This document shows, in pieces, positions 1 to 8,684 of a stretch of 55,787 nucleotides of DNA. Source of the DNA: Planctomycetota bacterium (GTDB lineage: Bacteria > Planctomycetota > UBA1135 > GCA-002686595). Location of the stretch: contig SIAI01000028.1 of the NCBI GenBank assembly GCA_009691855.1, positions 1 to 55,787 on the forward strand, read 5' to 3'. The notes beneath the pieces were generated by a model that was not told the origin of the DNA, did not search any database, and was given only the letters and a program-made list of their open reading frames with translations. The first letter of the stretch is position 1. Every line of letters starts with the position of its first letter. A program made the position numbers and the translations under genes.

Positions 1-2
1 TT

Positions 3-1406
3 GGCGCGCAGCGCCGCCAGTTGCGTCTCGTGCACCGGCAGTTCGCTCACGAGCGCCTGCGCCCGTGCCAGCCAGGCCTCGTACGGCGCGAGGTTCTGAG
101 GTTGCGCGGGCCACAGGCGGTCGGCCTCGGCCACCAGGTCTTCGAGCTTCTGCATGGCCGAGAGCCGCAGCACCTCGTCGGCGCGCTTCGTGGCGGCCTG
201 CGCCTCGCGATCGGCGCGCTCCGTCTCCAGCTCGGCCGCGGCGCGCCGCTTCTCCGACTCGCCCGTCGTCGCCTCGAGCGAGGTGTTCGCCTCGGCCAGC
301 TTCGCGCGCTCGACGCTCAGCGCGGCGTTGGTGCGCACGTTGACGAACAGGAGGACCGCGATCGTCGCCGCGGCCACGCTCACGATCGCCGCCGCCGAGC
401 TCTTGCCCGGATTGCGCCGGATCCACTTGAGGCCGCGATCGAGCGGCGTCGGCGGCGTGGCGTGGATCGGCTCGTGCGCGAGGAAGCGCCGCAGATCCGC
501 GGCGAACTCCTGCATCGTCTGGTAGCGCCGTTCGCGCTCCTTCTCGAGCGCGTGGTTGGCGATCACCGCCAGATCGCGCGGGACCTTCGAGCGGATCGTG
601 CGCGGGTCGGGCGGGTCCTTGGTCACGATCTGCTCGGCCACCTGCTGCGTCGTGTCACCGACGAACGGCCGGCGCAGCGCCAGGAGCTCGTACAGCACGA
701 CCCCCAGCGAGAAGATGTCCGTGCGGTGGTCGAGGCCCATGCGCTTCGCCATCGCTTGCTCGGGGCTCATGTAGAGGTACGTGCCCGCGAAATCGCCCGT
801 CACCGACAGCGCCGTCTCGTCCGTGATGCGCGCCAGACCGAAGTCGGTCACCTTCGGATGGTCCTGGCTCGTGATCAGCACGTTCTGCGGCTTGAGATCG
901 CGGTGGATCACGCCTGCGTCGTGCGCCGTTTGCATGGCCTCGGCAACCTCGGCCACGAAGCGTGCCACGTGCCGGTCGTAGCCCGCTGGCAGCTCCTCAC
1001 CGCGTGCCACCTCGTCCAGAAAGTCCTTGAGCGTCCAGGTGCCGCCCACGAGCTCCATGGCGATCCACGCCAAGCCATCCGCCTCGCCGTGGCCGTAGAC
1101 GGAGACGATGCCCGCATGCGAGAGCCGCCCGCCCGCGCGCGCCTCACGCGCGAAGAGCTCGAGCTGGTGCGCCGTCACGCGCTCCGGGCGTACGAACTTC
1201 ACGGCCACGCGCCGCTTCAGCGCGAGCTGCTCCGCCTCCCACACCTGGCCCATCCCGCCCTGACCGATCAGCGCGACGAGCTTGAAGTCGCCGACGGTCC
1301 TGCCAGCCGCGAGCCCCTGCGCCGGCTGGGGCCTCGCCTCCCCACCCTTGCGGCGGAAGAACGAGAGCGAGCCCCCTTCGGGCTGGTCCTTCTCGGTCAG
1401 CGCCAT
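3..1406 (-). CDS. Serine/threonine protein kinase with transmembrane segment, truncated by window edge
   Basis: Reading the minus strand from ATG at 1406, the frame stays open to the window edge (468 codons seen). The kinase domain starts near residue 40: a glycine loop (IGQGGMGQVW), the VAVK lysine, HRDLKPQN catalytic loop, DFG and a GTYLYMSPEQ activation segment are all intact, so it should phosphorylate Ser/Thr residues. A membrane helix (SSAAAIVSVAAATIAVLLF) follows, then a charged, probably coiled-coil stretch. The last visible residues (LWPAQPQNLAPYEAWLARA) resemble the linker before a formylglycine-generating-enzyme-like domain in planctomycete kinases, so such a fusion may lie beyond the edge; that is inference. 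A TACGCT box ends 10 bases before the ATG and no clear Shine-Dalgarno is seen. Confidence 0.9.
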   Translation of the reverse strand, partial: MALTEKDQPEGGSLSFFRRKGGEARPQPAQGLAAGRTVGDFKLVALIGQGGMGQVWEAEQLALKRRVAVKFVRPERVTAHQLELFAREARAGGRLSHAGIVSVYGHGEADGLAWIAMELVGGTWTLKDFLDEVARGEELPAGYDRHVARFVAEVAEAMQTAHDAGVIHRDLKPQNVLITSQDHPKVTDFGLARITDETALSVTGDFAGTYLYMSPEQAMAKRMGLDHRTDIFSLGVVLYELLALRRPFVGDTTQQVAEQIVTKDPPDPRTIRSKVPRDLAVIANHALEKERERRYQTMQEFAADLRRFLAHEPIHATPPTPLDRGLKWIRRNPGKSSAAAIVSVAAATIAVLLFVNVRTNAALSVERAKLAEANTSLEATTGESEKRRAAAELETERADREAQAATKRADEVLRLSAMQKLEDLVAEADRLWPAQPQNLAPYEAWLARAQALVSELPVHETQLAALRA

Positions 1407-1416
1407 TCCAAGGACC

Positions 1417-1422
1417 AGCGTA
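1417..1422 (-). promoter_or_regulatory. Putative -10 box of the kinase gene (leaderless type)
   Basis: TACGCT on the minus strand ends 10 bases before the ATG at 1406. No -35 consensus is seen. Confidence 0.35.
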
Positions 1423-1446
1423 CTCTGCCCGCGGCTCGCGCCGGCA

Positions 1447-2283
1447 CTACTGCGCGTCTCCGTCGGCGAACCCGACCTGCTCCAGCACGGTCTTCTCGTC
1501 GTTGTGCGAGTGCGTGAAGCCGAGGCGCCGCTCCTCGACGACCGTCGGCGCGGCGCGGAAGGCGACGATGTACGCGCGGCGCCAGCCGGAGGTCGAGTTG
1601 CCGCCGGAGCCGTGCAGCACGCGCTCGTTGTGCACGGTGATGTCGCCGCGGCGGATGGGCACGGGGCGGATCTCGTCCCGCGCCGGATCGACGTCGGTGA
1701 GCAGCGTGTGCGACTCGCCACGGTCGTTCTTCAGCGGGCGGTGGGGGCGCAGCGGCCCGCGGTGCGTGCCGGGCACGAAGCGCATGCAGCCGTTGGCGAG
1801 CGTCGAGTCGTCGATCGCCAGCCAGCAGGTCGCCGTGCGCGAGTCCGGCAGCACGGGCCAGTAGGCCTGGTCCTGGTGCCACTCGAACACCGCGTCCGTC
1901 TTGAACGGGCGCTTGGCGAGCAGCTGGTCGTAGTCGATCACCATCCCGGGCCCGTGGAGCTGCGCGGCGATGCTCGCGGCGCGCTGCTCGTAGAGGTTCC
2001 CCTGCCAGGCGGGGTGGTACCTGCGCGGCAGCATCACGTTGACGATCGAGTACTGCTCGAAGGTCTTGGTGTAGTCGCCGGACATGTCGCACAGATCCTT
2101 GCCGGGCACGACGATCTCGCGCTTCAGGAAGCGGTCGTAGACGGCCTCGATCGCGCCGAGCTCGTCGTCGGAGAGCACGCCGCAGAGATGCACGTAGCCG
2201 TCGCGGGCGAAGCGCTCCTTCTCCTCCGCGCTGACGCGGTAGCGCGGGCCGTCGCGGCGGTCGTCGGCGGGGGCGGGGCTCAT
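1447..2283 (-). CDS. Phytanoyl-CoA dioxygenase family protein
   Basis: A 278-residue protein of the Fe(II)/2-oxoglutarate dioxygenase superfamily (PhyH-like). The iron ligands are visible as HQD in FEWHQDQAYWP and the distal His in NERVLHGSGGN. The Arg in SGWRRAYIVAF fits the 2-oxoglutarate anchor. The start at 2283 (MSPAPADD) is chosen because GAGGA lies 8 bases upstream; an in-frame ATG at 2304 would add seven residues but has no spaced ribosome site. A TAGGAT box just upstream of the chosen start may be the -10. It probably hydroxylates a small molecule; the substrate cannot be told from sequence. It is oriented as the kinase downstream of it but 40 bases apart. Confidence 0.85.
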   Translation of the reverse strand: MSPAPADDRRDGPRYRVSAEEKERFARDGYVHLCGVLSDDELGAIEAVYDRFLKREIVVPGKDLCDMSGDYTKTFEQYSIVNVMLPRRYHPAWQGNLYEQRAASIAAQLHGPGMVIDYDQLLAKRPFKTDAVFEWHQDQAYWPVLPDSRTATCWLAIDDSTLANGCMRFVPGTHRGPLRPHRPLKNDRGESHTLLTDVDPARDEIRPVPIRRGDITVHNERVLHGSGGNSTSGWRRAYIVAFRAAPTVVEERRLGFTHSHNDEKTVLEQVGFADGDAQ

Positions 2284-2392
2284 CGTTGTCCTCGGGCGCT
2301 CCATCCTAGCGCCGAGCCCGGCGCCGAAAGGCCTGCGTAATGGAGCTGCTGCTCTGCGCCTGGCCGGGGTTTAGGGGGCCGGTACGACCCAC

Positions 2393-2398
2393 TATCCT
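2393..2398 (+). promoter_or_regulatory. Putative -10 box, leaderless type
   Basis: TATCCT ends 8 bases before the ATG at 2407; the leader is too short for a Shine-Dalgarno site. Confidence 0.4.
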
Positions 2399-2406
2399 CG
2401 ACCGCC

Positions 2407-2984
2407 ATGCTCACCGCGCTCCTCGTTCTGCCCCTCGTCCTCTCCTCCGGCGACGGCGTGCCCGTGCGCGTCGATAGCCGCGTCGAGCTCCTGACGCTCG
2501 TCTTCCGCCTGATCGGCGCAGGCGAGTACGACCAGCCGGGCGCGCGCTCGCCCTACTCGCGCGAGGCGGACGAGCTGTATCAGCCCGCGCTCGAGCACGA
2601 GGTCTTCCAGCGCGCGCGGAAGCTGCGTGCGGAGCACGGCATCGGCTCGCGCCCGCCTTCGAGCGCCTGTTTCCGAGCGTGCAGGACGTCATGGCCGCCC
2701 AGGCGTACGGCTCGCCCATGACGGTCGCGTGCGAGTCGCTCGTGCGCGCCTGCGTCGTGCGCCACGCCGCGAAGAAGCTGGGCGCCGAGGCCGCCAAGCG
2801 CCAGAGCGCCGAGGAAATCGGGCGCGGCTTCAGCTGGACCGGCGAGCTGGCGGCGCTGCTCGAGCAGTACGAGAACGAGCGCAAGGCCTACCCCACGCTG
2901 CGCGACTTCGGGCCGAAGCTGGCGGAGTTCTTCGCAGGCGTGGCGGCGAAGGCCGGGCCGGCGGAGAAAGCCGGCGCGCGCTGA
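2407..2984 (+). pseudogene. DUF4932-type secreted protein, internally deleted and frameshifted
   Basis: Two pieces in different frames look like the two ends of one family. The first (2407 to about 2648) has a signal-like start (MLTALLVLPLVLSSG), then VRVDSRVELLTLVFRL and an arginine-rich region ending KLRAEHGIG. The second (about 2646-2984, another frame) has FPSVQDVMAAQAYG, CESLVRACVVRH and a KAYPTLRDFGPKLAEFF tail. As I recall, DUF4932 proteins are some 400 or more residues, with a metal-binding HExxH-like segment between these parts; here that middle is missing, and the join also shifts the frame. A single functional protein is unlikely. A sequencing or assembly deletion would look the same. 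Confidence 0.55.
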
Positions 2985-2991
2985 GCGCGAG

Positions 2992-2997
2992 TAGGAT
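2992..2997 (+). promoter_or_regulatory. Putative -10 box of the PVC heme-protein gene
   Basis: TAGGAT ends 7 bases before the GTG at 3005. It lies just after the stop of the broken upstream gene. Confidence 0.4.
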
Positions 2998-3004
2998 CTC
3001 GGGC

Positions 3005-6000
3005 GTGCTCGCCCTGACCCTCGCCATCCTGCAGCAAGCTCCCTCCGACCTCTCGGCCGACTTCGAGGTGCCCGAGGGCCTCGCGGTCACGCTGTGGGCC
3101 GAGACGCCGCAGCTCTACAACCCGACCGCGATGGACGTCGACGCGCAGGGGCGCGTGTGGGTCACCGAGGCGGTGAACTATCGCCGCTGGGACGGGCGCA
3201 ATCCCGGCTTCACGCGCGCGGGCGGCGATCGCGTGGTGATCCTCGAGGACACCGACGGCGACGGGCGCTGCGATTCGTCGAGGGTGTTCGCGCAGGATGC
3301 GGAGCTCGTGGCGCCGCTCGGGATCTGCGTGCTGGGCGAGCGCGTGCTGGTGTCGTGCTCGCCCTCGATCCTCGAGTTCCAGGACAGGAACGGGGACGGC
3401 GACGCGCTCGACGCGGGCGAGAAGTCGGTCTTCCTCACCGGCTTCGGCGGCCACGACCACGACCACGGCGTGCACTCGCTCGTCCCTGGCTACGACGGGC
3501 GCCTCTACTTCACGACCGGCAACGCCGGCCCGCACATCGTCACCGACAAGAGCGGCTGGACGCTGCGCTCGGGTTCTGTGTATCGCGATGGCGGTGCCGA
3601 AGTCGCCGACAACAAGCCCGGACTCGTCAGCGACGACGGGCGCGTCTACACCGGGGGGATGATGCTGTCGGTGAATCCCGACGGCACGAAGCTCCGCGTC
3701 GAGGCGCACAACTTCCGCAACCCCTACGAGCTCGCGCTCGACCCTGCCGGGAACATCTACACCTTCGACAACGACGACGAGGTCGTGACCTGTCGCGTCT
3801 CGTGGGTGCTGCCCGGCGGCAACTACGGCTTCTTCTCCGCCGACGGCTCGCGCACCTGGCGCGCGGACGCGCGCCCGGGGCAAGCGACGTTCGTCGCGCA
3901 GTGGCACCAGGACGATCCGGGCGTCGTGACGAGCGGCACGCTCACCGGCGGCGGCGGGCCGACGGGCGTGCTCGTGTACGAGCACAAAGAGCTGCGCCCT
4001 TGGTTCGGCGGACAATTCCTCGCCGCGGACGCGGGCCGCGGCACCGTGTTCGCCTTCCAGCCGCGCGCCGCGGGCGCGGGCATCGAGCTCGAGCCGCGCC
4101 CGGCGCTGATCGCCTCAAGCGCGAAGCGCGAGACGGAGAGCGCGCGCTGGTTCCGGCCGAGCGACGTGTGCGTCGGCGTCGACGGCTCGCTCTTCGTCGC
4201 CGATTGGTACGACCCGGGCGTCGGCGGCCACGCGATGGGGGATCCGAAGTGCAACGGGCGCATCCTGCGGATCGCGCTCGGAGAGCGCCCTCGCGGTGGC
4301 CAGGGGCAATGGATTCAGACAGAGAACAAGCGGTGGCTCGATTTGCTCCAGCCTGACAAGGTCGTGCCTACCACGGTGCCGGCGGACCCGCGTCTCGCCC
4401 GTCTGCGCGCCGCGCGCTCCCTGCCGCTCGCGGGCAACGAAGCCGAGTTCGCTTACCTCGCCGCCGGCTATGACGGCGCGGACCGCGTCTACCTGGAAGC
4501 CTTCGGTCTCGCCTGCGAAGGAAAGGAAGACGTGGTCTACGCGCTGCTCGAGAAGGGACTCGGCGAGCCGCTGCAATGGGATGCGCGTTTCGCCGGCCTC
4601 GCGTGGCGCCTGCACTCGCATCTGGCCGTGCCCGCCTTCGCCGCACGCGCGATGGACGCCTCGCTGGCGCAGGACGCCCGCAAGCAAGCGCTCGACGCAC
4701 TCGCCTTCTCGACGACGAAGGACGCGGCCGACGCGATGGCGAACCTCGCCGTCGCCTCACCCGAGGACCTGCGCCCCTACGCGCGCTGGTGGCTCGAGAA
4801 CCGCGCCACGAACGACTGGGCGGGCTGGGTCGACGCGCGCGGCTTCGGCGGCACCCTTGCCGACGCGGAGCTCGCCTGGTCGAGCGGCGTCGTGCGCACG
4901 GGGCTCCACGAGGTCGACGTCGACGTGAGCGGCGCCACGAAGCTGTGGCTGGTCGTCACCGAGGGCGCGCACGGCAACTCCTACGACTGGGCCGACTGGC
5001 TGACGCCGCGCTTCATCGGCGCGCACCGCGACACGAAGCTCCTCGAGCTCGACTGGCTCGAGGAGCGCGCGGGCTGGGGCGGAACCTACGAGGGCAAGAG
5101 CGCCGAGGGCGGCGCGCTGGTGGTCGAGAAGAAGACGTACACCGACGGCCTCGGCACGCACGCGCGCTCGGAGATCGCCTACGCGATCCCGAAGGACGCG
5201 CAGCGCTTCCAGGCCATCGCCGCGCCCGACGACATGGGTTCCAATCGCGCCGGCTCGACGAACGAGCTCGAGTTCCAGGTGTGGCTCGAGCGCCCGCCGA
5301 CGCGCGCGCGCGTCGAGCAGCTCGTCGCCGCCGCCTTCGGCCTGCGCCACGGCGCCGACGAGCGCGCCAGCGCGCTGCGCGAGCTCGCGCTCGACCCCGA
5401 GGGCGGCCTCTTGTTGATCCAGAAGGCCGAGCGCACCGAGCTCACGAGCGAGCAGCGCGCCGCCGTGGCCGAGCGCATCTTCCAGAACCCCGACCTCGGC
5501 GTGCGCGCGCGCGCCAGCGCCGTCTTCCAGCGCGCCGGCGACCGCCCACGGCCGGCGCTCGCGTCGCTGCTGGCGCTGAAGGGCGACGCCACGCGCGGCC
5601 GCGAGCTCTTCCTCGACCCGCGCGCGCAGTGCGCGACCTGCCACGCCTTCGAGCTCGGCGGCCGCCGCCGGGGCGGCGACGTCGGCCCCGAGCTCACGGG
5701 CGTGCGCGCCAAGTTCGCCGCCGCGCAGGTCTTCGACGCGATCCTCAACCCGAGCGCCGAGATCGCGCACGGCTTCGAGACCTGGCGCATCGAGACGCAG
5801 GAGGGCGAGCTCGTCTCGGGCTTCCTCCTCGCCGACGGCGCCACCGTGATCCTGAAGGACACGCAGGGCAAGCGTCACGCGCTCGCCGCGCGCGACATCG
5901 CCGAGCGTACGCCCGAGACGCTCTCGGTCATGCCCGACGGCGTCGCCGCCGGGCTCTCGGATCAGGAGCTCGCCGACCTGGTCGCCTTCCTGCGCGACGA

Positions 6001-6598
6001 TCCGACGCGCGCGCCCGAGTTCGGCCCAGAGGTGGCGCTCTTCGACGGCAAGTCCTTCGCCGGCTGGACCTATCTCCTCGACGCGCCCGGCGCGACGTTC
6101 GCCGACGTGTGGTCCATCCACGACGGCGCGATCGTGTGCAAGGGCAACCCGGTCGGGTACCTGCGCACCGAGGCCGAGTTCACGAACTTCGAGCTGACCC
6201 TCGAGTGGCGCTTCGACCCCGCGCTCGGGCCCGGCAACTCGGGCGTCCTGCTGCGCAGGGTCGGGGCCGACAAGGTCTGGCCGAAGAGCATCGAGGCCCA
6301 GCTCCAGTACCAGAACGCCGGTGACATCTGGAACATCGACGAGGTCCCGATGGCCGTGGACGAGGAGCGCACCGACGGCCGCCACACCGCGCGCCGCGCG
6401 CCGTGCGCGGAGAAGCCGCTCGGCGAGTGGAACCGCTATCGCATCCGTCTGGACCACGGCGCGCTCACGCTGGAGGTGAACGGCGTCGTGCAGAACACGG
6501 CCTCGTGGTGCCAGGAGGTCGCGGGCAACATCTGTCTGCAGTCGGAGGGCGCGGCGATCGAGTTCCGCGAGGTGAAGCTGCGGCCGATCCTCAACTGA
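3005..6598 (+). CDS. PVC-type heme-binding protein: β-propeller + NPCBM + cytochrome c + DUF1080
   Basis: A 1197-residue secreted multidomain protein. A short hydrophobic start (MLALTLAIL) is followed by a PVC-type propeller, about residues 23-430 (DFEVPEGLAVTLWAETPQLY; RNPYELALDPAGNIY). Next come a helical region, an NPCBM-like carbohydrate-binding module (about 681-762, TDGLGTHARSEIAY), a c-type heme site CATCH at 876-880, and a C-terminal DUF1080/3-keto-disaccharide hydrolase domain (about 1011-1197, LFDGKSFAGWTY; GNSGVLLR). It is likely a periplasmic or surface sugar-oxidising or -hydrolysing protein with electron transfer through the heme; the substrate is unknown. The GTG at 3005 fits the signal peptide and the TAGGAT box 7 bases before it; the frame is open further upstream, but that stretch overlaps the broken gene. 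Confidence 0.9.
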   Translation: MLALTLAILQQAPSDLSADFEVPEGLAVTLWAETPQLYNPTAMDVDAQGRVWVTEAVNYRRWDGRNPGFTRAGGDRVVILEDTDGDGRCDSSRVFAQDAELVAPLGICVLGERVLVSCSPSILEFQDRNGDGDALDAGEKSVFLTGFGGHDHDHGVHSLVPGYDGRLYFTTGNAGPHIVTDKSGWTLRSGSVYRDGGAEVADNKPGLVSDDGRVYTGGMMLSVNPDGTKLRVEAHNFRNPYELALDPAGNIYTFDNDDEVVTCRVSWVLPGGNYGFFSADGSRTWRADARPGQATFVAQWHQDDPGVVTSGTLTGGGGPTGVLVYEHKELRPWFGGQFLAADAGRGTVFAFQPRAAGAGIELEPRPALIASSAKRETESARWFRPSDVCVGVDGSLFVADWYDPGVGGHAMGDPKCNGRILRIALGERPRGGQGQWIQTENKRWLDLLQPDKVVPTTVPADPRLARLRAARSLPLAGNEAEFAYLAAGYDGADRVYLEAFGLACEGKEDVVYALLEKGLGEPLQWDARFAGLAWRLHSHLAVPAFAARAMDASLAQDARKQALDALAFSTTKDAADAMANLAVASPEDLRPYARWWLENRATNDWAGWVDARGFGGTLADAELAWSSGVVRTGLHEVDVDVSGATKLWLVVTEGAHGNSYDWADWLTPRFIGAHRDTKLLELDWLEERAGWGGTYEGKSAEGGALVVEKKTYTDGLGTHARSEIAYAIPKDAQRFQAIAAPDDMGSNRAGSTNELEFQVWLERPPTRARVEQLVAAAFGLRHGADERASALRELALDPEGGLLLIQKAERTELTSEQRAAVAERIFQNPDLGVRARASAVFQRAGDRPRPALASLLALKGDATRGRELFLDPRAQCATCHAFELGGRRRGGDVGPELTGVRAKFAAAQVFDAILNPSAEIAHGFETWRIETQEGELVSGFLLADGATVILKDTQGKRHALAARDIAERTPETLSVMPDGVAAGLSDQELADLVAFLRDDPTRAPEFGPEVALFDGKSFAGWTYLLDAPGATFADVWSIHDGAIVCKGNPVGYLRTEAEFTNFELTLEWRFDPALGPGNSGVLLRRVGADKVWPKSIEAQLQYQNAGDIWNIDEVPMAVDEERTDGRHTARRAPCAEKPLGEWNRYRIRLDHGALTLEVNGVVQNTASWCQEVAGNICLQSEGAAIEFREVKLRPILN

Positions 6599-6625
6599 AC
6601 GCCTTGCGCGGAACGCGCTCGCCCC

Positions 6626-6709
6626 GGGAGCGCCGGGCTCCAGCCCGGCTCCGGGCTGCGGGGTTGCCGAGTCAGTAAGAGAAGAGCCGGGCTGGAGCCT
6701 GGCGCTCCC
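6626..6709. repeat. 26-base inverted repeat, dispersed element
   Basis: Arms at 6626-6651 and 6684-6709 pair with one mismatch around a 32-base loop. One arm carries GGAGCGCCGGGCTCCAGC. The right-arm motif recurs at 52398-52418 with one change. It follows the stop of the PVC protein gene, so it could end transcription, but no T-run follows. Confidence 0.75.
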
Positions 6710-6718
6710 AGGGGGAGC

Positions 6719-6724
6719 TACCAT
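6719..6724 (+). promoter_or_regulatory. Putative -10 box, leaderless type
   Basis: TACCAT ends 7 bases before the ATG at 6732. Confidence 0.4.
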
Positions 6725-6731
6725 CGCGCGC

Positions 6732-7829
6732 ATGAGACGCTTCGCGACCCTCGCGTGCCTCGTGCTCCTCGTCGGCGGCGCGCTCGCCGCGCAGAACGGG
6801 CGCCCCGCGCCGCAGGGGCTCAGCGCGTACCGCCCGCAGCACGGCGCCGCGTACTTCCCCTTCACGCGCACCAGGGTGCCCGAGGCGCTCGAGGAGGACC
6901 CCGCCTTCGGCCCGGGTATGCGCGTGAACGGCGCGGGCGAGCTCGATCCCGCGGGCGAGGACGATCTGATCGAGCTGGTGGTCGGCCGTGCGTTCCAGAA
7001 TGCGACGCTGGTGCTGGAGCGCAGCGGCGGCGAGCTCGCCGTGTGGCGTACGCGGAACAAGCAGGCGGGCAGCGCGCTCACCTTCACCGCCAACCGCTCT
7101 GCACCGCTCGACTTCGCCGGCGCCGACGCGTTGACGTTGTGGGTCGAGCGCACCGCCGTGACGCCCATGCTCGACTCACTGTCGCTGCGCGCGCTCGAGC
7201 CCGACGCGCTCGTCGATCGCCTCGTGTTCCACGCCTTCCAGGGCCTCGTCGTCGCGCTCGGCGGTGAGAGCCAGGTGCCGCAGGTGCCGGTCGATCCGAA
7301 CCACGGCACGTTCCTGGTCGCGATCGAACTCTACGAGCGCGGCTACGACGTGCTCATGCGCGACGAGGACGAGGTCGCCGCCAGCGGCGCGGGCCCGGTC
7401 TACACCGAGGTCGTGAACGCGATCCAGCACCGCGGAGTGGGCGAGCTGGGCATCTTCGGTTACAGCCACGGCGGTGGCTCGACCTACGACCTGTGCGATC
7501 GCTTGAACACCCTTCGCGGGGGGATCGGCACCTTCGCGATCCAGTGCAGCTCCTACGTGGACGGCGTGCAGAACGACTCCGACGTCGACGTGGACATGGA
7601 GCTGCGTAAGCCGCCCTCCTCCGCGCACCACGTCAACCACTTCCAGCACGGGACCTTCGCCGACTTCTTCCTGGACGGCGGCGCGGTGCCGGGCTCCGTG
7701 CCCGCGCCGAACGGGCTCGACGTCGAGACGATCTTCTGGGGCGTGGGCGCGACGCACTTCGTGGTCGACGACTTCGCGCAGGTGCGCGACTACATCCTGA
7801 CCGACCTGGAAGCGCGCGTCGGGCGCTGA
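6732..7829 (+). CDS. Secreted α/β-hydrolase-like protein
   Basis: A 365-residue protein with a clear signal peptide (MRRFATLACLVLLVGGALA, cleavage near AAQ). The N-terminal part is β-rich and unassigned. The C-terminal part has a nucleophile elbow, LGIFGYSHGGGS, after the strand VGELGIFGY, and a late GATHFVVDD that could supply the His/Asp of a Ser-His-Asp triad. It is probably an exported esterase or lipase of unknown substrate. The gene starts with a TACCAT box and no Shine-Dalgarno; the next gene follows after 18 bases with a good ribosome site, so the two probably form an operon. Confidence 0.7.
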   Translation: MRRFATLACLVLLVGGALAAQNGRPAPQGLSAYRPQHGAAYFPFTRTRVPEALEEDPAFGPGMRVNGAGELDPAGEDDLIELVVGRAFQNATLVLERSGGELAVWRTRNKQAGSALTFTANRSAPLDFAGADALTLWVERTAVTPMLDSLSLRALEPDALVDRLVFHAFQGLVVALGGESQVPQVPVDPNHGTFLVAIELYERGYDVLMRDEDEVAASGAGPVYTEVVNAIQHRGVGELGIFGYSHGGGSTYDLCDRLNTLRGGIGTFAIQCSSYVDGVQNDSDVDVDMELRKPPSSAHHVNHFQHGTFADFFLDGGAVPGSVPAPNGLDVETIFWGVGATHFVVDDFAQVRDYILTDLEARVGR

Positions 7830-7847
7830 GCACGAAAGAGGCCTGCC

Positions 7848-8672
7848 ATGATCGCCACGAGAATCGCCGCGCTGCTGCTGCTGACCGGGATCGCGAGCGC
7901 GCAGAAGGTCGCACCCGAGAAGCTGCCGGCCGCGGATGCGACCCTGCAGGCCGGGCTGCAGCGCTTGCTGGACGCGCCCAGCGCTGCGGAGCAGCGTCAG
8001 GCCTTCGAGTTCCTGCGTGCGAACGCCGGCGCCGCGCACGCGCGCCTCGTGCCGCAGCTCTTCCGCCTCGCGCAGCTGGCGACGGACACGCGCGAGGCGA
8101 TGCTCGAGGGCGTCGTGCTGGCCGAGCTGCAGGTCCCCGCGGACGACGTCATCCACGCGCTCGTGCCGCTGTTCGACGGCGCGGACGCGGCCTTGCGCGC
8201 GGCGCTGGGCGGCGTGCTGAGCGAGTACGAGGAGCGTAGCGGCGAGCACGGCGCGGACTTCTCGGTCTACCGCGCGCTGCTCGCGGCCGGCCCCTCCGAC
8301 GGCTTCGTGCGCTACCTGCTCGAGACCGATCCGGGCGCGGGCTTCCTGGCCCTGACGCGCGCAGTGCACTGGGACCCGGCCGACCCGCGCGAGCTGCGCG
8401 CGCTCTTGTGGGCCGAGCACGCCGTCGCCGACGCGCTGTGGAAGCGCAGCCACGGCTTCGTGAGCGCCGACCAACTCGCGCGCGCGACGCCCGAGGCCGT
8501 GACGCAGCTCGGCGTCCTCGCGCGCCATCCGCGCTGGTGGGCGCGGCTGTACGCGCTGCAGGTCGCCGCCGACGAAGCGGGCCTGAGGTCCGCGCTCCCG
8601 CTCGAGCTGCTGGCGCACGACGAGAACGCCCAGGTCCGCGAGCTCGCCGCCAGCCTGCGCTCCGCGAGATAG
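7848..8672 (+). CDS. Secreted hypothetical protein, helical repeats
   Basis: A 274-residue protein with a signal peptide (MIATRIAALLLLTGIASA, then QKVAPEK). The mature part is strongly α-helical, with repeated Leu/Ala-rich segments such as RLVPQLFRLAQLATDTREAM and ELAASLRSAR. This suggests HEAT- or Armadillo-like repeats, but no family is recognised. GAAAGAGG lies upstream of the ATG as ribosome site. It follows the α/β-hydrolase gene by 18 bases and is likely co-transcribed. Its stop codon TAG is embedded in the TAGAAT box of the dnaJ-like gene. Function unknown. Confidence 0.65.
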   Translation: MIATRIAALLLLTGIASAQKVAPEKLPAADATLQAGLQRLLDAPSAAEQRQAFEFLRANAGAAHARLVPQLFRLAQLATDTREAMLEGVVLAELQVPADDVIHALVPLFDGADAALRAALGGVLSEYEERSGEHGADFSVYRALLAAGPSDGFVRYLLETDPGAGFLALTRAVHWDPADPRELRALLWAEHAVADALWKRSHGFVSADQLARATPEAVTQLGVLARHPRWWARLYALQVAADEAGLRSALPLELLAHDENAQVRELAASLRSAR

Positions 8673-8675
8673 AAT
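8670..8675 (+). promoter_or_regulatory. Putative -10 box of the cbpA-like gene
   Basis: TAGAAT ends 9 bases before the GTG at 8685 and overlaps the stop codon of the preceding gene. Confidence 0.4.
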
Positions 8676-8684
8676 CCGCCCACG

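Noticed and set aside
2627..3005. A longer N-terminus of the PVC protein back to 2627
   Set aside because: The extra residues are an Arg-rich shadow of the broken DUF4932 gene and would put the signal peptide inside the protein.
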